Shown here: one piece after another, positions 20,717 to 33,065 of the stretch
Layout: each line of letters opens with the position of its first letter
How positions within the stretch are numbered: the stretch's first letter is position 1
NCBI GenBank assembly: GCA_022432975.1
Contig: CM039502.1
Coordinates: forward strand, 15,221,143-15,285,142
Direction: 5' to 3'
Length of the DNA stretch: 64,000 bases
From: Begonia masoniana
Lineage: Eukaryota; Streptophyta; Magnoliopsida; Cucurbitales; Begoniaceae
Made by a program: the position numbers and the translations under genes
Notes under the pieces: generated by a model
What the model saw: only the letters and a program-made list of their open reading frames with translations
The model's database searches: none
Told to the model about the DNA's origin: nothing

Positions 20717-20840
20717 GTGACGACCCCCATTTTTATGACTCGAGATTCGCCTATACTCGAGTCCGAGATTCGCCTACACTCGGCTTAGGTCCCGAGGTTT
20801 GTCCCGCAACCCGAGGTTTGCCCCGCAGTCGTACTCATAC
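20717..20840. repeat. LTR-like fragment with short direct repeats
   Basis: It begins TGTGACGACCCCCATT, like an LTR start. It contains CGAGATTCGCCTA twice (about 20741 and 20764) and CCCGAGGTTTG twice (about 20792 and 20811). It interrupts the transposase frame next to the Cassandra-like insert. Origin is uncertain. Confidence 0.4.
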
Positions 20841-22799
20841 TTGCACACTTGGGTCATCACACGGCTCATCGACATCCCACACTCTTTTCTTTTTCAGTCT
20901 ACCAGGTTGATGCCTTTTCTCTGGTGGAACAATTGGGGTCGCAACGTCTAGTTCCGGCCACATTTGTTGGCCATTAATGGAACGATAAAGTTTGAGTACA
21001 TCGCCAAATATGTAGCCCGGTGATAGTATTGATGAACAAAATTTTTCGACGGCAATCTCATGAATTTCATGCATGGAATGACATGAATACATGTGATTCC
21101 AACAAGCTCTCACCTCTGACATTTGCACACGCCTGCATTCCGGTCAACGACATATTGTTCGTTGCCGTTGTTGACCTCAAACCTTACATCTCCCGCTAAC
21201 TGAGCACTCCAATTATGAGCTACCTCTTTTAGTTTCTCTAGTTTTTTCATTATCTGAGGACACAGGACATCTGTTGACTTGAGCATTTTGTCGTATTTTT
21301 TTACAGTGCGAGTCATAAAGGTATTTCGAATAATCTCGACCTTGGTCATGATTGGTTTGTCATGACCGGCAATAGAGCTGCATTGAACGACTCGCATAAA
21401 TTATTCAAGTCCAAGTCGCACTTGGGAATCGACGAAAACGCATGACTAGCCCAATAGCTAGGCGGTGTTCGTCGAAGCCATGCGTGGGCATCCGGGTTTA
21501 GCTCATGCACTTTCCTCATTTCTATTTCAAAATATTCCCTTGTGGTTGCCCTGGTTATATTTCACATCGCATCTCTATACGCTCTACCCTGAAATTAGCT
21601 TTTGAAGTTTACATGCATATGTCGGAGGCAGTAGCGGTGTTCGGCTAAACCAAATGTCTCCTCCACAGCAAGCGACAACCCCTGACATTGTAAATAAAAA
21701 CATACTTAACGTAAAACAATATAATAACAACGCCCGAACAATACTACTAATAATAATATATACATTTTGTCGATCTGACATAAATATCCATCTGCGTCCA
21801 TCGTCAGTGCTTAGGTCATCTTGTAATATCTCCAAAAACCACTTCCACGAGTCCTTGCATTCTGACTCCGCGTTGGCAACGGCAATGGGATATATGTCAT
21901 TGTTGCCATCAATACTGACGGCCGTGAGTAATTGGCCGGGGTATGAGCCCTTCAGATAACATCCATCTAAACAGATAATAGGTCTGCCCCGTTGCAGCAA
22001 ACCTGTCTTGCAAGCAGCCATACATATGTACATTCTTTCAAATAACATCTTTTCATTTCGCCCCTCGCCCACCACGTAACCATGTATTTTCACTGTGCTA
22101 CCCTGATTTGATCTCCTGATTTATGCTGCGTATGAATGCAGTAGCTTGAATTGCTCGTCACCCCTCCCGTCATTAAGTTCTTTAGCTTTGCTTCTTGCTC
22201 TTCTGGCAAGACTAGGCATAATGTTCACATTATCTTCCTTCCTTGGTGTCTCGATCATAGAAGGAATTTCCTAGTTCAGTTGACTTTTAAACCTATCCAA
22301 ATAATATTTTGTCAACCATTCTGCCGAAGCGTGTCGATTATCAATTGTCCTTGCACAGCTGTGAGTTTTAAAGTAACTCTTTATTTGGAATGTCAACTCA
22401 TTTTGCATGACCAAAGCATGCAGTCGCCACTTACATCCTCCTTGACACTCTGCCGTGAGTCGTGTACGTTTACTTTTGACGAATTTGATATCAAATCTAT
22501 TTTTCAAAGCATAATTTCGTACTTTCTCTCTAATATCCGTTAAAGAACTATATTTTCTACCCAAAACAAAAATCATCCAAATTTTCTTCCCTTACTTGTA
22601 TGCTTTCTGCCTCGTCATCATCCGACATGAACGGTGCTCGTAACTCATCGTCTAGGGTTTGCGAAGTTGAATGCACCTTTATTTCTCCAACCGCCACTAA
22701 GTGATTGAATGCTTGAATATCACCGTATATGAGAGCGTCCTTTTCCAGATACCGCTCTATATTCGCAGACTCATCTGTATCAACCAATCTCTCAGCCAT

Positions 22800-23769
22800 T
22801 TACAAGGAATTTGTGCTTTTGGAAATTTCGAATTTTAAGGCCTGGGGCTCGGATTTGTGAGATTTGTTGGATAAAAATCGAACGAAACAATTCAGAATTG
22901 AGAAAGCAATAACCTGGACCATTTTCGGTCGATTTTCTGCAAAAAAAATTTGCAAGAGTTTCGAGAGAAATATAGTTTTTGCAAAGGAAAATGCGCGAAT
23001 GAGCTTCGGGAAGTTCTCTATTATGATATCATCGCGAGATCGGACGCACTCAAAGAGGGTGATGACCGTCCGATCTCGTTAGATTTGTTAAAAATTGAAC
23101 AGAGGCGTCGCCGATCGGTCGCCAATTCTGGGGCGATCGATCGGCTAAAACAATGAACCAGAAGAAGCCAACAGTAGAGTTGCCGATCGATCGCTCAAAT
23201 TTCAGGCGATCGATCGGCTAAAGAATAAAGAATCAGCTGAAGAACAGTTTGAAAACGGACGCACTCTCTATCTACGAGTGTGTCCTCTGTAGGACAATAG
23301 ATGAACTCGTTCAGAACGAGTCCGTCTGTTTCCTTTCTGGTGATCCAACGTGCGTCCATTTATTAAACACGTAAAACAGAACGGACAAACGGTTGTTCCA
23401 CCCTGTGCAGCTCACGTATAACGAGGGGTCTACACCCCCCAACGTGCGTCTGAGCCGACATGTCAAGCGCCACGTAGTCTTGTCAAGAACGGACGAACGG
23501 TATTATTAAGAGTGCGGACCCTCTACGTCAAAAAAATGAAACGGACGGACAGTGTTTTCACAGAGTCCGTCCGTTATATAGAACGGACGAACTGTGGTTT
23601 GACGAGTCCGTCCGTTTTACGGCAACAAATTGAGAACGGACGATGATCGACCATCCGCCATGGTTGGATTTGTTAGTTTTTTTTATAGTTTAAGTTTTAG
23701 AACGTTATGATTGATACTTTAAGGTTGAGATTAAAAAACATAGTTTAGGGTTTAAAGTAGTAATTTCCC
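22800..23769 (-). repeat. Right terminal inverted repeat of the MULE, reaching the transposase start codon
   Basis: The reverse complement of 17470-18204, with an extra segment of about 160 bp at 23075-23240 that is absent from the left copy. It also carries many ACGGAC/GTCCGT cores. The leader block with TTTTTATCCAACAAA and CACAAATCC precedes the ATG at 22799 as it does on the other side. Confidence 0.85.
23075..23240. promoter_or_regulatory. Right-end-only segment with GATCGATCG palindromes
   Basis: Four sites are visible: GCCGATCGGTCGCC, GGCGATCGATCGGC, GCCGATCGATCGC and GGCGATCGATCGGC. The segment has no counterpart in the left inverted repeat and lies upstream of the transposase start. 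Similar palindromes occur in the Athila-type LTRs (47600-47705 and equivalents). Confidence 0.5.
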
Positions 23770-23778
23770 TAAATAAAA

Positions 23779-24324
23779 TGCACATATATTAAATCCAACT
23801 ATTTAATGTTAAAATTAAATCTAACAAACTAAATTCAATTATCCAATAAACTCAATCCAAAATCCAAAATAAATTTAAATACTTTAAAACCCAAACTAAA
23901 TATCCTTATTTTTATGCCAGTCCTCTTCTTTGCCACTTACAATTTAGTGCTTCTCTTAGTTTGATTAGGGCGGGACTGGATCGGTTCAGTTTGATTCCAC
24001 CTCGAATTGAAACTGAATCGATTGATTTGGTTACAAATTTTGCAAATTGAAATTGAACGAAGCTCAAATAGGAAGCAAATCAAAATCAAACTTATTTTTC
24101 AGTTTTGTTTGGTTGTGTTAGCTGATTTTAGTCTGTTTGGTTTGGTTTTTTACATGGCAGTTGCAATTTTTAATGTATACATACATAACAGAATGGAACC
24201 AACAACCTAATCGAGAACTCGGGTTTTACTTAGTTTGATTCTAAAATAATTTTCTAAGGGTTGCAAACAAACCGAACCGGAATTAAATTATCGGTTCGGT
24301 TGGGTTCGACTTTAATATGCACGC
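23779..24324. other. Intergenic, upstream region of the mitochondrial IF2 gene
   Basis: AT-rich, with imprecise GGTTCGGTT-type repeats (around 23970-24310), a common plant low-complexity motif. No ORF of interest. The promoter of the next gene should lie near its right end, but I cannot point to a firm core element. Confidence 0.4.
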
Positions 24325-26288
24325 TTGATGGTTACGGCTCTGCTTATTTCCACTTCTTTTTTTAGCCTCTTCCTCAAAATCACTCTCTTTCTACCCCTCG
24401 CCTCCTCTGTCATCTCCCGGTGCTTCTCAACTTCCCTAGTTCTTCTTCCGCATCGAACTCATGGAGACATTAACAAGCCAGAAGATTTCCAAATCTCTCA
24501 CAGGGTAAATTTTTAATTTCGTTGTTTCTGTGATCTCATTTCTTCAGGTTTTTGTTGATTGGTTCGGTTTTCTTCACTCTTTCTTCAATTCGCGATTTCT
24601 TATCTTCGTTTGAAGTTTTCCCCTCATATTTTTCGTTTCAGTTGATCATTAAGTATTTTGATGCCTCGAACTCTGATTGTTCTTCTTTTTTAATTTCTCA
24701 AAAATTGGAGCTTCCTGGTAGTTGCTTCAAGAGCTTTGTCAGCTTCTAGTTTTTAGGAACTGATCTATGTTTGCATTATCTCTTTGCTTGTTTGCTTTTT
24801 TGTTTTCGTTTTTGAGCTCAGGTATGAGCGCCCTTTTGTTTTCAGCGCACATATTATGTTTTTAGTCTTTCTCGAGTTTCGAGTTAAACTGCTTCGTTAT
24901 GTGTCCAGCGATATCATTTTAGTTTGAAATTTGCTTCTGTTTAATTTTCTTGCACCGGAATGAAATATTTTAATCATAGATATGATATGAATCGGCTCCA
25001 CTTTCAATCTTGTCCAGAATTTTTCTTATTCTGATTTTTCTACTTGAAGAATCAAATACGTGAAAAAGAAGACAACATTTAGGGTGTTGCTGCTGCACCA
25101 CCTCATATAAATGCATATCTAATATACCGACTGTTGGTTAGCCATGTTGTTTTTCTTAATGTGATTTCCCCTAGTTCGGTCTGTTTTATTGTTTTCTTGT
25201 GCAATGCTGGTATGAGGATGCATTGCGAAAGCGTTGTTTTTTTCTTTTTACTTCAGTGGTTTAGTTTCTATTTTTCTCGTAGATCCTCCTATAATTTCAC
25301 TGTGAGACTTGGAGATATAATTATAATCAGACTTTTGCAGAATTTTATCACGTAGTCTATCTAATTCTCTATGTTTATCTTTTTGCTTTTGCTTCAAGTA
25401 TTTCCTTTAACTGAAATTCTTGCAGTCTTGCTTTTGTCAGATTATTTTCTCTGTGAGAATACTGGATGGGAATAACTGGGTTTGTCTATACTTTATAAGG
25501 TATGAAGTAGCAGGCTGCTCTTAAAGAGGCAATGACGTTTATTCAAATGTATTTTTATTATACGAATATCAACGATCGAGTAATTTTTAATCTAGTAGCC
25601 TGATTACTTTTAAAGTTTGCCCTGCAAATAGCTTTATTACACAGCAGAAGAGCTTCTAGGACTGGAAACTTCATCTAACGCCTAAACTTAGTTCCATAAC
25701 TTTAGGTGTATTAACTTCTTTTTTATCGACTCGAATTTTTTCCCACGTCGTATCTTTTCTTTTCGCTCAACATTTGGTATGGGATATTCCTCTGCAAGTA
25801 TGAATTCTTTTGTCATAACTGCAGTATTTGTTTCCTGGATTAATCAATGTCTGTTCAAATTGATTGGCCCTTCATCTGTGCCATTTACTTTTGAAAACCA
25901 AAGTCTGTTTTTTTCTTTTGAAGTTTCCTTCTTTGTTTCTGCAATCCTCCTGCTTTGAATACTTTGCTCTAATTGTAAATCATGAAATTTGAGGAACTCA
26001 CTTTTATTCTAACATTATTTTTGCATAATTCTGTTTTTCAATAAGAATTATTGTGAACTATTTATTGAAGTGGGATTTGGTGTTGTTAATAAAAACTAGA
26101 TTTGTTTAGACAGCAATTAAAGCCAATAGTGGCTGTTAATTTGAATTGGAATACAGCATGTTAGTTGCACCCTTACTTATTATTACGTTTAGGTAAAGGA
26201 TTTTGATCTAAATATTATTATTCGGAAAATGGTTTTAAATTGATATGTGCTGATTAACTGATGTCTTTTCTTCTTTCTCCTTTCTTAG
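24325..26288 (+). other. Probable 5' UTR exon and long first intron of the mitochondrial IF2 gene
   Basis: A CT-rich leader ends in a donor at 24504/24505 (CACAGG followed by GTAAAT). A matching acceptor (TTTCTTAG) lies at 26288, just before the coding start. The 1.78-kb intron is T-rich, as plant introns are. An ATG at 24461 in the leader would open an upstream ORF that continues into the next exon and ends at 26349, overlapping the main start out of frame. Exon assignment is inferred from splice signals only. Confidence 0.45.
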
Positions 26289-26323
26289 ACATCCCTTGGG
26301 TGCAGATTTTGAGATACATATGA

Positions 26324-29300
26324 ATGGCTTGGAGAGAGCTTTGGAATAAGGTACTCTAATCTTTATCAATTCGTTGAAATATCGTTGTGCGTGCTTTGAT
26401 GTAACAACATGGTGAGAATTTACTAGAACGATTGGCAACATTCATTTTCTTCTGCATGCAAAACTTCTTTTGATTGGTGATGTTATTGTCACTATTTTAT
26501 TGCTTCTCCTAGGATTTATTGTTTTTTTCCCTACATTGATTGTCTGCATTCTGTGTGTGCTCTTTAGTAAGTTTGTCGTCCTTATTAATGTCACAACTTA
26601 AAAAGTATTTTACAAAGGAGATTATCGACAAAATTTTTTGACAGGGTGTTCGTGCTAGTTTTCAAAGAAATTTGTCTTCTACATTATCGAGCCGTTTAGT
26701 TAGGTCAAACTTTCTGCACAGTCATGAGGATGCTGTAAAGTTAACGTCTTCAATATCGCGATGTGTTCCGGGTAAATTGAATCTTCTGCAACAATGTTTA
26801 TGCTTAATATTAACACTCCTGCATATTTATTCAATTCAAATTGTGCCGTGGCTTTTGTTTCTTAATCCTTGTTGACAGAGTTCTTCTGTGGCCAAAGTTT
26901 TCGGGAAGCTTCTCATTCCAGCTGCTTGACATTAGAACCACCGTCAAGGTAACCATAGATACTGGCTTCTTTTAATCTCTAGTGGATTACTAAATTTTGT
27001 GATAACTTTGCTAATCAATTGTTCAGGCGTTTTCATGCTACTTCTGAACTACTAGTGAAAAGAGGACGGGCCGAGACATTTGGTTTAAAGACCCCTAAGA
27101 AGGAGAAATTTGTGAGGAAAGAAAGCAGAACTCAACCTCCAGTCGAAGCTCCTTATGTTGCTCCTAAACTTAAAAAACATGCTAAAGCGTTGCTGGATAA
27201 GACAATTGAGATTTTTGAAGGAATGACGATTGTCGAGCTTTCAAAACGAACTGGTGAAACAACAACTAGATTGCAGGATATTCTCACAAGTGTTGGTGAA
27301 AGCATTGAGTCTGAGTTTGACCCCCTGGGTATTGATATTGCAGAGCTGATTGCAATGGTACTTTCTTCCAGATAGTGAATATCAATTGTAAAAATATTAT
27401 GTGCCTGTTATTGGATACTTTAAATTTATGGTCTATCAGATGAATAGTAATCACCTTGTGCATTTGTTTTGGGGAATCTTTGTATTTATCTAGGTTTCTT
27501 AATTCCAGGAAGTGGGAGTTACTGTCAAAAGGCTGCATTCGAATGACGGTGCAGAAATAGTAGCACGGCCTGCAGTTGTAACAGTTATGGGTCATGTTGA
27601 TCATGGTAAAACTTCTCTTTTAGATGCTCTTCGGCAGACATCAGTGGCAGCGAGGGAAGCTGGAGGCATAACTCAACACGTAGGTGCTTTTGTTGTTGGA
27701 ATGCCATCAGGAGCTTCAATCACTTTTCTTGACACGCCAGGTCATGCAGCTTTCAGTGCTATGCGAGCACGAGGGGCGGCTGTCACAGATATAGTTGTCC
27801 TCGTTGTCGCTGCCGATGATGGAGTTATGCCTCAAACCCTTGAAGCTATGTCTCATGCAAAAGCAGCAAATGTTCCGATTGTAGTTGCAATTAATAAATG
27901 TGATAAGCCAGCTGCTGACCCAGAAAGAGTAAAACTCCAACTCGCTACAGAGGGCTTGCTTCTTGAGGAGATGGGTGGAGATGTTCAGGTGGTTCAAGTT
28001 TCTGCAATGAAGAAAACTGGATTAGATAAATTGGAGGAAGCTTTACTTCTCCAGGCTGAAATGATGGATCTGAAAGCACGAATCGACGGCCCTGCTCAAG
28101 CCTATGTGGTCGAGGCAAGACTTGACAGAGGAAGAGGCCCCTTGGCTACTGCAATAGTGAAGGCTGGGACTTTGGTTTGTGGGCAGCATGTGGTTGTGGG
28201 CTCAGAGTGGGGCAGAATAAGGGCAATCAGGGACATGGTTGGGAAGTTGACCGAACAGGCGAGGCCTGCAATGCCTGTTGAGATTGAAGGGCTGAAGGGG
28301 CTTCCTATGGCTGGTGATGATGTAACTGTTGTAGATTCGGAAGAACGAGCTAGAATGCTCAGTGCAGGAAGGAAAAGGAAATTTGAAAAAGACAGGCTTG
28401 TGAAACTGAGTGAGGGGAGAACAGAAATTGCAGAACCGTCAGATGAGACACCTAAGATGGTTGAAATGCCAATGATAGTTAAAGCAGATGTGCAGGGCAC
28501 TGTCCAAGCTGTCACAGATGCATTGAAAACCTTAAACAGTCCTCAGGTGTGATAAATCTGGCAATTTTTTACTCTTCAAGTGTAAAATTTGTTATGTTCT
28601 TGATCATTAACTATACCTATCTTGCTCTTTATATTTAGGTTTTTGTAAATATAGTTCATGTTGGTGTTGGGCCAGTATCCCAGTCTGATATCGACTTAGC
28701 ACAAGCTTGTGGCGCTTGTATAGTCGGATTTAATGTCAAGATTCCACCGAGCTCTGTCAGCCAGTCTGCCGCTAGAGCCAACATAAAGGTACTAACTTAC
28801 TGCTTACAACAATCTCAAACCTCTCATTTCAATCTTTTAAATAAATATTAAATCATATAAAACAGCCAGAATAAAAAGTTATAGAACTCAAAACCTAATT
28901 AAGTCAACGATTGTTTGGTGGCGACAGATAGTCATACACCGCGTTATTTATCATCTTCTCGAGCAAATTGGAAACCTAATTGTAGACAAGGCTCCCGGAA
29001 CGTCTGAAATCAAGGTTGCCGGGGAGGCTGAGGTGCTCAATATATTCGAGCTGAAGGGAAGGAGCAAGGCCAAAGGAGCGGATGTGAAGATCGCCGGATG
29101 CAGAGTCACCGACGGGTGTGTCACGAAAACATCAAACATGAGGCTTCTCAGAAGTGGGGAGGTCATGTTTGAAGGATCGTGTGCTTCTCTTAAGCGGGAG
29201 AAGCAGGACGTCGACTCCGTCAAGAAGGGGGCTGAGTGTGGACTCGTGATCAGCGATTGGGACGACTTCCAAATTGGAGATATCATTCAGTCATTGGAAC

Positions 29301-29362
29301 CGGTGATAAGGAAGCCCAAGTTTATTTCTTCCGAGAGCGGGGCAGTTCGAATTGAATGCTAA
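26324..29362 (+). CDS. Mitochondrial translation initiation factor IF-2
   Basis: Seven coding exons fit consensus splice sites: 26324-26350, 26645-26771, 26879-26948, 27027-27357, 27509-28546, 28639-28788 and 28928-29362. Together they encode 725 residues without a break. Residues 1-80 or so are rich in Arg and Ser, as expected for a mitochondrial presequence. An IF2 N-terminal domain (MTIVELSKRTGE) precedes the GTPase domain: GHVDHGKT (213-220), GGITQHVGAF, DTPGHAAF (260-267), NKCD (314-317) and a SAM G5 motif. Domain II and the C-terminal fMet-tRNA-binding part (VMFEGSCASLKREKQDV) follow. The factor places initiator fMet-tRNA on the small mitochondrial ribosomal subunit using GTP. The start ATG at 26324 gives the only frame that continues; an ATG at 26320 is out of frame. 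The length and short first exon suit a plant mtIF2 rather than a plastid one; targeting is inferred. Confidence 0.93.
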
Positions 29363-30553
29363 AGGTAGTTAGCCGACACTTCCCCATTTTTTGAGAGTTT
29401 GATTTATTGTTGGGTAGACTTGATTTGAGATTAGCATATCAGCTTGTTTAAGTCAGTTTTTGATCGATTGTGTTAGGAATTGGACAGAATAACTTTATGT
29501 ATACAACACACAAGATATAACAAGGAGAACGACTTGAGAAAGAGTTGAGTATACTGATTGAATTTGTGTTGAGATAATATTACATGATAGAATCTGTATT
29601 TAGGTTCGCCCTGCATCAATTTGCCGTTGTCACTACTACGCTAAAGCTCTTTCTCAATTAACAACAGCATTGCTAGTTTTTAGACACCGCCTGAATGTTT
29701 GGAATTATAGGTGGAAGCTTTATCGTTTGGACAGTTTTAAATTGGCCCTATTGTATGGATGGATTCGTAGGTTTTCATGTGTACCAAGAAATTAATTTAA
29801 GATTTATTTTGTTCAAAATAACGAGATTACAAGTAAATGTACCCATCAAATCAAGATTTCATAGCCAAAATGGGTAAACTTAAAATTACCAATAATGTAG
29901 CTACGAATTCTTGACTCCAATAAAAGTTTCCTCCAATAAAGCAAATAAAAGACTTCGCATATAGGCATTTAATTATTAGTTCAATTGCAATTGCAAGTAA
30001 TCTTTATAATTTACATAATTTTTCTAGCAGAAAAATTCGATAACATAAAGTTTGGACTTTTTATCATGATTTCAAGATTTTAGATCATAAAAATATCATG
30101 ATTTAGAGATATCAATTATACAAAGAATAAATTGCGAATGAACAACAAAATTCAAGTTAAGATGACACCTAAATTATCCGATGCCACGTAGTATTCACAT
30201 GAAGTGGAGAGCTACTGCTGCTGCATAAAAACATGACAACTGAGGAAACAAATGAAGCGTATATCCCCGTCCACATTCATTATTTTCATGTTGCCAGATC
30301 CCAGACAGGGCAGCACCACAATCCTAAAATAACATAACCATAATCTTTACCTATGATCTGCTAACAAGTTTTTGAAACATGCAAGGATGAGACCAAAACC
30401 ATCCTTTCCCATACAAAAAATTGTCGTTTAGGAAATCAGTTGAAAGTTTGATTGCAAAAGCACTCTCTCTATCAGCTTGAAAGCCTGAACTTCCAGCTAT
30501 TTATAAAAATTATTTAATCCCATAAATTTGAAGAAAACTAAAATGGCAACTTT
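29363..30553. other. Intergenic region between convergent genes, nothing recognised
   Basis: It holds the 3' UTRs of the IF2 gene (from 29363) and of the phosphate carrier (just below 30554) and AT-rich DNA between. No ORF, RNA gene or repeat could be supported. Confidence 0.5.
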
Positions 30554-33065
30554 CTAAACTTTCGCAAGTTCTGAAGCAGCAGCAGCTGGAGCAGGAGTTA
30601 CACCACCAGTAGTTGGCCTGCAAATGCCAGATTACATCAATTGTAAACAATAAAAAAGGAAAAAAAACTCGGTTGTTTGATATCAAGATGCACTTACAGT
30701 CCCACAAAAACTTTGAATGCATCGTAAATACCCCACTGAGCTCCAGTGAGTGTTCCAATCATGACAATACGGAGGGGAAGCCCACGGGTAAAGAGACCCC
30801 ATAAACCAAGTTTCTTCACAGCCTACACAACCAACAAAGAAATAAAATTAAACGATTGATAGATATCAGAGAAAAATTCATTTGAAAGTAAAGCACTTAC
30901 ATCACCGACAGTTGCCCCTTTGGCATTGTTGAGAAAAGAAACAAGGTTATCAGCAGGATGAGAAACAATTGCACAAAAAACACCAGCTACGTAGCCACCG
31001 GCAAAACTAACACCAAGCTGTAGATTTTTGCTGCACTGGTCCTTGGGTGTTGGAATAGCATGCTTATAGAGCAACTCCACAATAGTTTCGAAAGATGCAA
31101 ACTTCATCATTGTATCTGTAATTGCACACATAAATACATGTTGGTATTCAAGTTTTGCATGCGAAAAACAGAGATACCATGAGGTAAAGAAAGCTTAAAG
31201 GCAAGTAGTCAAAGACAAGTAAATTTGGACTTCATCCCTATTTTACACACCTTACTGATTCATTAATCAGTCGCGGGTTTTTCTTTCTCCTTACCAAAAA
31301 ACACCTACCTATCCAATTAATAACTTTCTATGCATATCCTGAGATGTAACAGTGTAACTCAACCAATTGCAAAAAGCTGAAATTACGTGAATGTATTTTC
31401 AACTGTGCAAAATGTACGAGGATAGAAATGAAAATGAGAGGGGAAGGGAGACAGTTGAAGGGAGGATATAATTCTAATGCAAGCACAGGCGGAGCAAAGT
31501 TGAGGATCAAAATTTACAAACTTTAACAAATAATTCATACCAACAAAAATGGCCGATAAGAACAAAAATATGCTCATAAAAATTTTTAGATAGAACTACA
31601 TCAATGTAAGACACATTAGAATCAAACATGCGTTGACACACATTAGAATCAAACATGCGTTGCCGGACATTTAATAAAGAAATTCTCCACTTACATGGAA
31701 TCTGACGTCCCCAGAGAGGAACAAGACCCTTATACAACCTGCAATGAACAATAAGTCATACAAACATATTACTTATAGTGGCCTAATATTTTTTTTTCTT
31801 CAAAAAGAAACTCTAAGAAATTTGATTCTACCCAAGAGTGCCTTCAGATCTGACAAATTTAGGAAGGCCGTCCGACAGACCTCTGGCAAAACCAGGTTGA
31901 GTTTGAACTCGGACTTTCACGGCTTCAAAGGGACAAAGGGCAATATCTGCAATCACCTCTGCAGATGCTGATCCAGCCAGATAAATTAAGGTCTTATACT
32001 TAGCAGCATATTCTGGTCCAGCAATATCTGAGTAGTATTTCTTAAAAAATTCATAGAATCCAAACTTGCAGGCACCCTGAGCACTGTAACCAAGCAGGGT
32101 AGGCACCCAACCCCTAAAGAAGCCCCTAACTCCCTGCTCTTTGAGCAAGACCCCAAATCCGGATGAAATGCTTCTGTATTTTGCTGGGTCGATCTGAAGC
32201 ACCAAAACAGAGGTAAATTATGTCAGAAAACAAAGTCATAATGGAAATTACAAAATAAATAACAAGCTGGAATTGTTCAAAAGAACAGCGTAATATAAGA
32301 ACTCTGGAAGGAACAAATTGAGCTATATAGTACAACTTACTTAGGAAACTTAAAATCAAAGAGCAACTATAATCTTTTGTCAAGATGAAGAAAAAAATAT
32401 AGATCCACTGATATTCAGAACATAACTCTACAAAATCCTGGATCCTCAAAAATCACGTCCAGCTAAATCAGAATTATTGAAATTCAATGCCAGTATGACA
32501 TTCCAAACATTGGAAAAACAATCACAGATCCAATAGACTATGAGGAAACAATAATCAACGCATCATTGAAAGATGTACCTCAGTATCAACAAACACAAAT
32601 AGTTCATCTAAATGTGAAGGAGCAAAAGTTAAAGGTTGATTGCAGTTGACAAAAGTCTTTCACTATACGAATAGATAATTAAAGCATATGGTACCAAAAA
32701 AAAATTAAGAAAAGTTGCAACGCGTGATAGATCTAGCGGATCCATACCTGCATATTACATTTGACAAGGTCAAGAGGAGTGACAGCCATATGCGTAAGAC
32801 CGCAGCTAAGGATTCCACCAGCAGTACACGCAGCGTAGAAGGCCGGGGAGTACATCTCGATCTTCATGCTCTGCTCGCTTGGAGACGGAATCACAAAGCT
32901 GCTCTTCGACGACGGAATAGCATCGGCAGCAGGAGCGGGGGAAGAAAGGCCGCTAGGGCTATTCCGGAGCATCTTCTCGACGGCTATGGATTTGGTAGAG
33001 GAAGTGGTAGAGTAGAGGAAGCTGGGGATGAGAGAGTGACGGGAGGAGTTTTCCGAGAACGCCAT
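30554..33065 (-). CDS. Mitochondrial phosphate carrier (PHT3 / MPT type)
   Basis: Six exons on the minus strand fit: 33065-32748, 32193-31832, 31738-31695, 31115-30901, 30822-30698 and 30617-30554. They encode 375 residues with all phases matching. The start ATG at 33065 is chosen because MAFSENS...SLIPSFLYS resembles the family N-terminus; an in-frame upstream ATG at 33167 would add 34 unconserved residues. The three carrier repeats show PLDLVK (97-102), PFEAVK (194-199) and PADNLV (about 295), plus [17 protein letters not shown] and [15 protein letters not shown], which are diagnostic for phosphate carriers. An Ala-rich tail ends ELAKV. The protein moves inorganic phosphate with a proton across the inner mitochondrial membrane to supply ATP synthase. 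No defect is visible. Confidence 0.95.

Larger units (their letters stand above)
20150..22799 (-). pseudogene. MULE transposase (MuDR/FAR1 type), interrupted
   Basis: The start ATG at 22799 abuts the inverted repeat. In order: an acidic N-terminus; a frameshift near 22570; a MuDR-type DNA-binding region (SSLTDIREKVRNYALKN, then CQGGCKWRL and THSC); a spacer with at least one stop; and the DDE domain with IICLDGCYLKG and FMSDRQN. An intron of 82 bp (21763-21682) joins SDRQN to GLSLAVEETFG and CLRHMHVNFK. Next come HAWLRRTPPSYWA and NNLCESFN, the third acidic residue. A SWIM-like CKC...CWNH segment lies near 21110, then a basic stretch (GRLKKKR). A Cassandra-like LTR splits the last part. A CX2CX4HX4C knuckle (CSKCWCQGHNSRTC) at about 20430-20385 and a small final exon near 20225-20150 follow. 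The protein would cut and move the element in the nucleus; this copy is dead. Confidence 0.82.
17470..23769. mobile_element. Mutator-like element (MULE), 6.3 kb, two convergent decayed genes
   Basis: Inverted repeats begin GGGTAATTACCACTCTAAAC at 17470 and, reversed, GGGAAATTACTACTTTAAAC at 23769. The flanks AAAATAAAA (17461-17469) and TAAATAAAA (23770-23778) agree at 8 of 9 bases, the Mutator duplication length, although the AT-rich context weakens this. A transposase gene runs leftward from 22799 and a second gene runs rightward from 18205, a convergent layout like maize MuDR. Both genes carry frameshifts or stops, and the transposase also holds a nested LTR. The inverted repeats are roughly 90 percent identical by eye. 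Confidence 0.88.

Noticed and set aside
27716..28515. Minus-strand ORFs inside the IF2 gene
   Set aside because: Shadows of the well-supported plus-strand exons.
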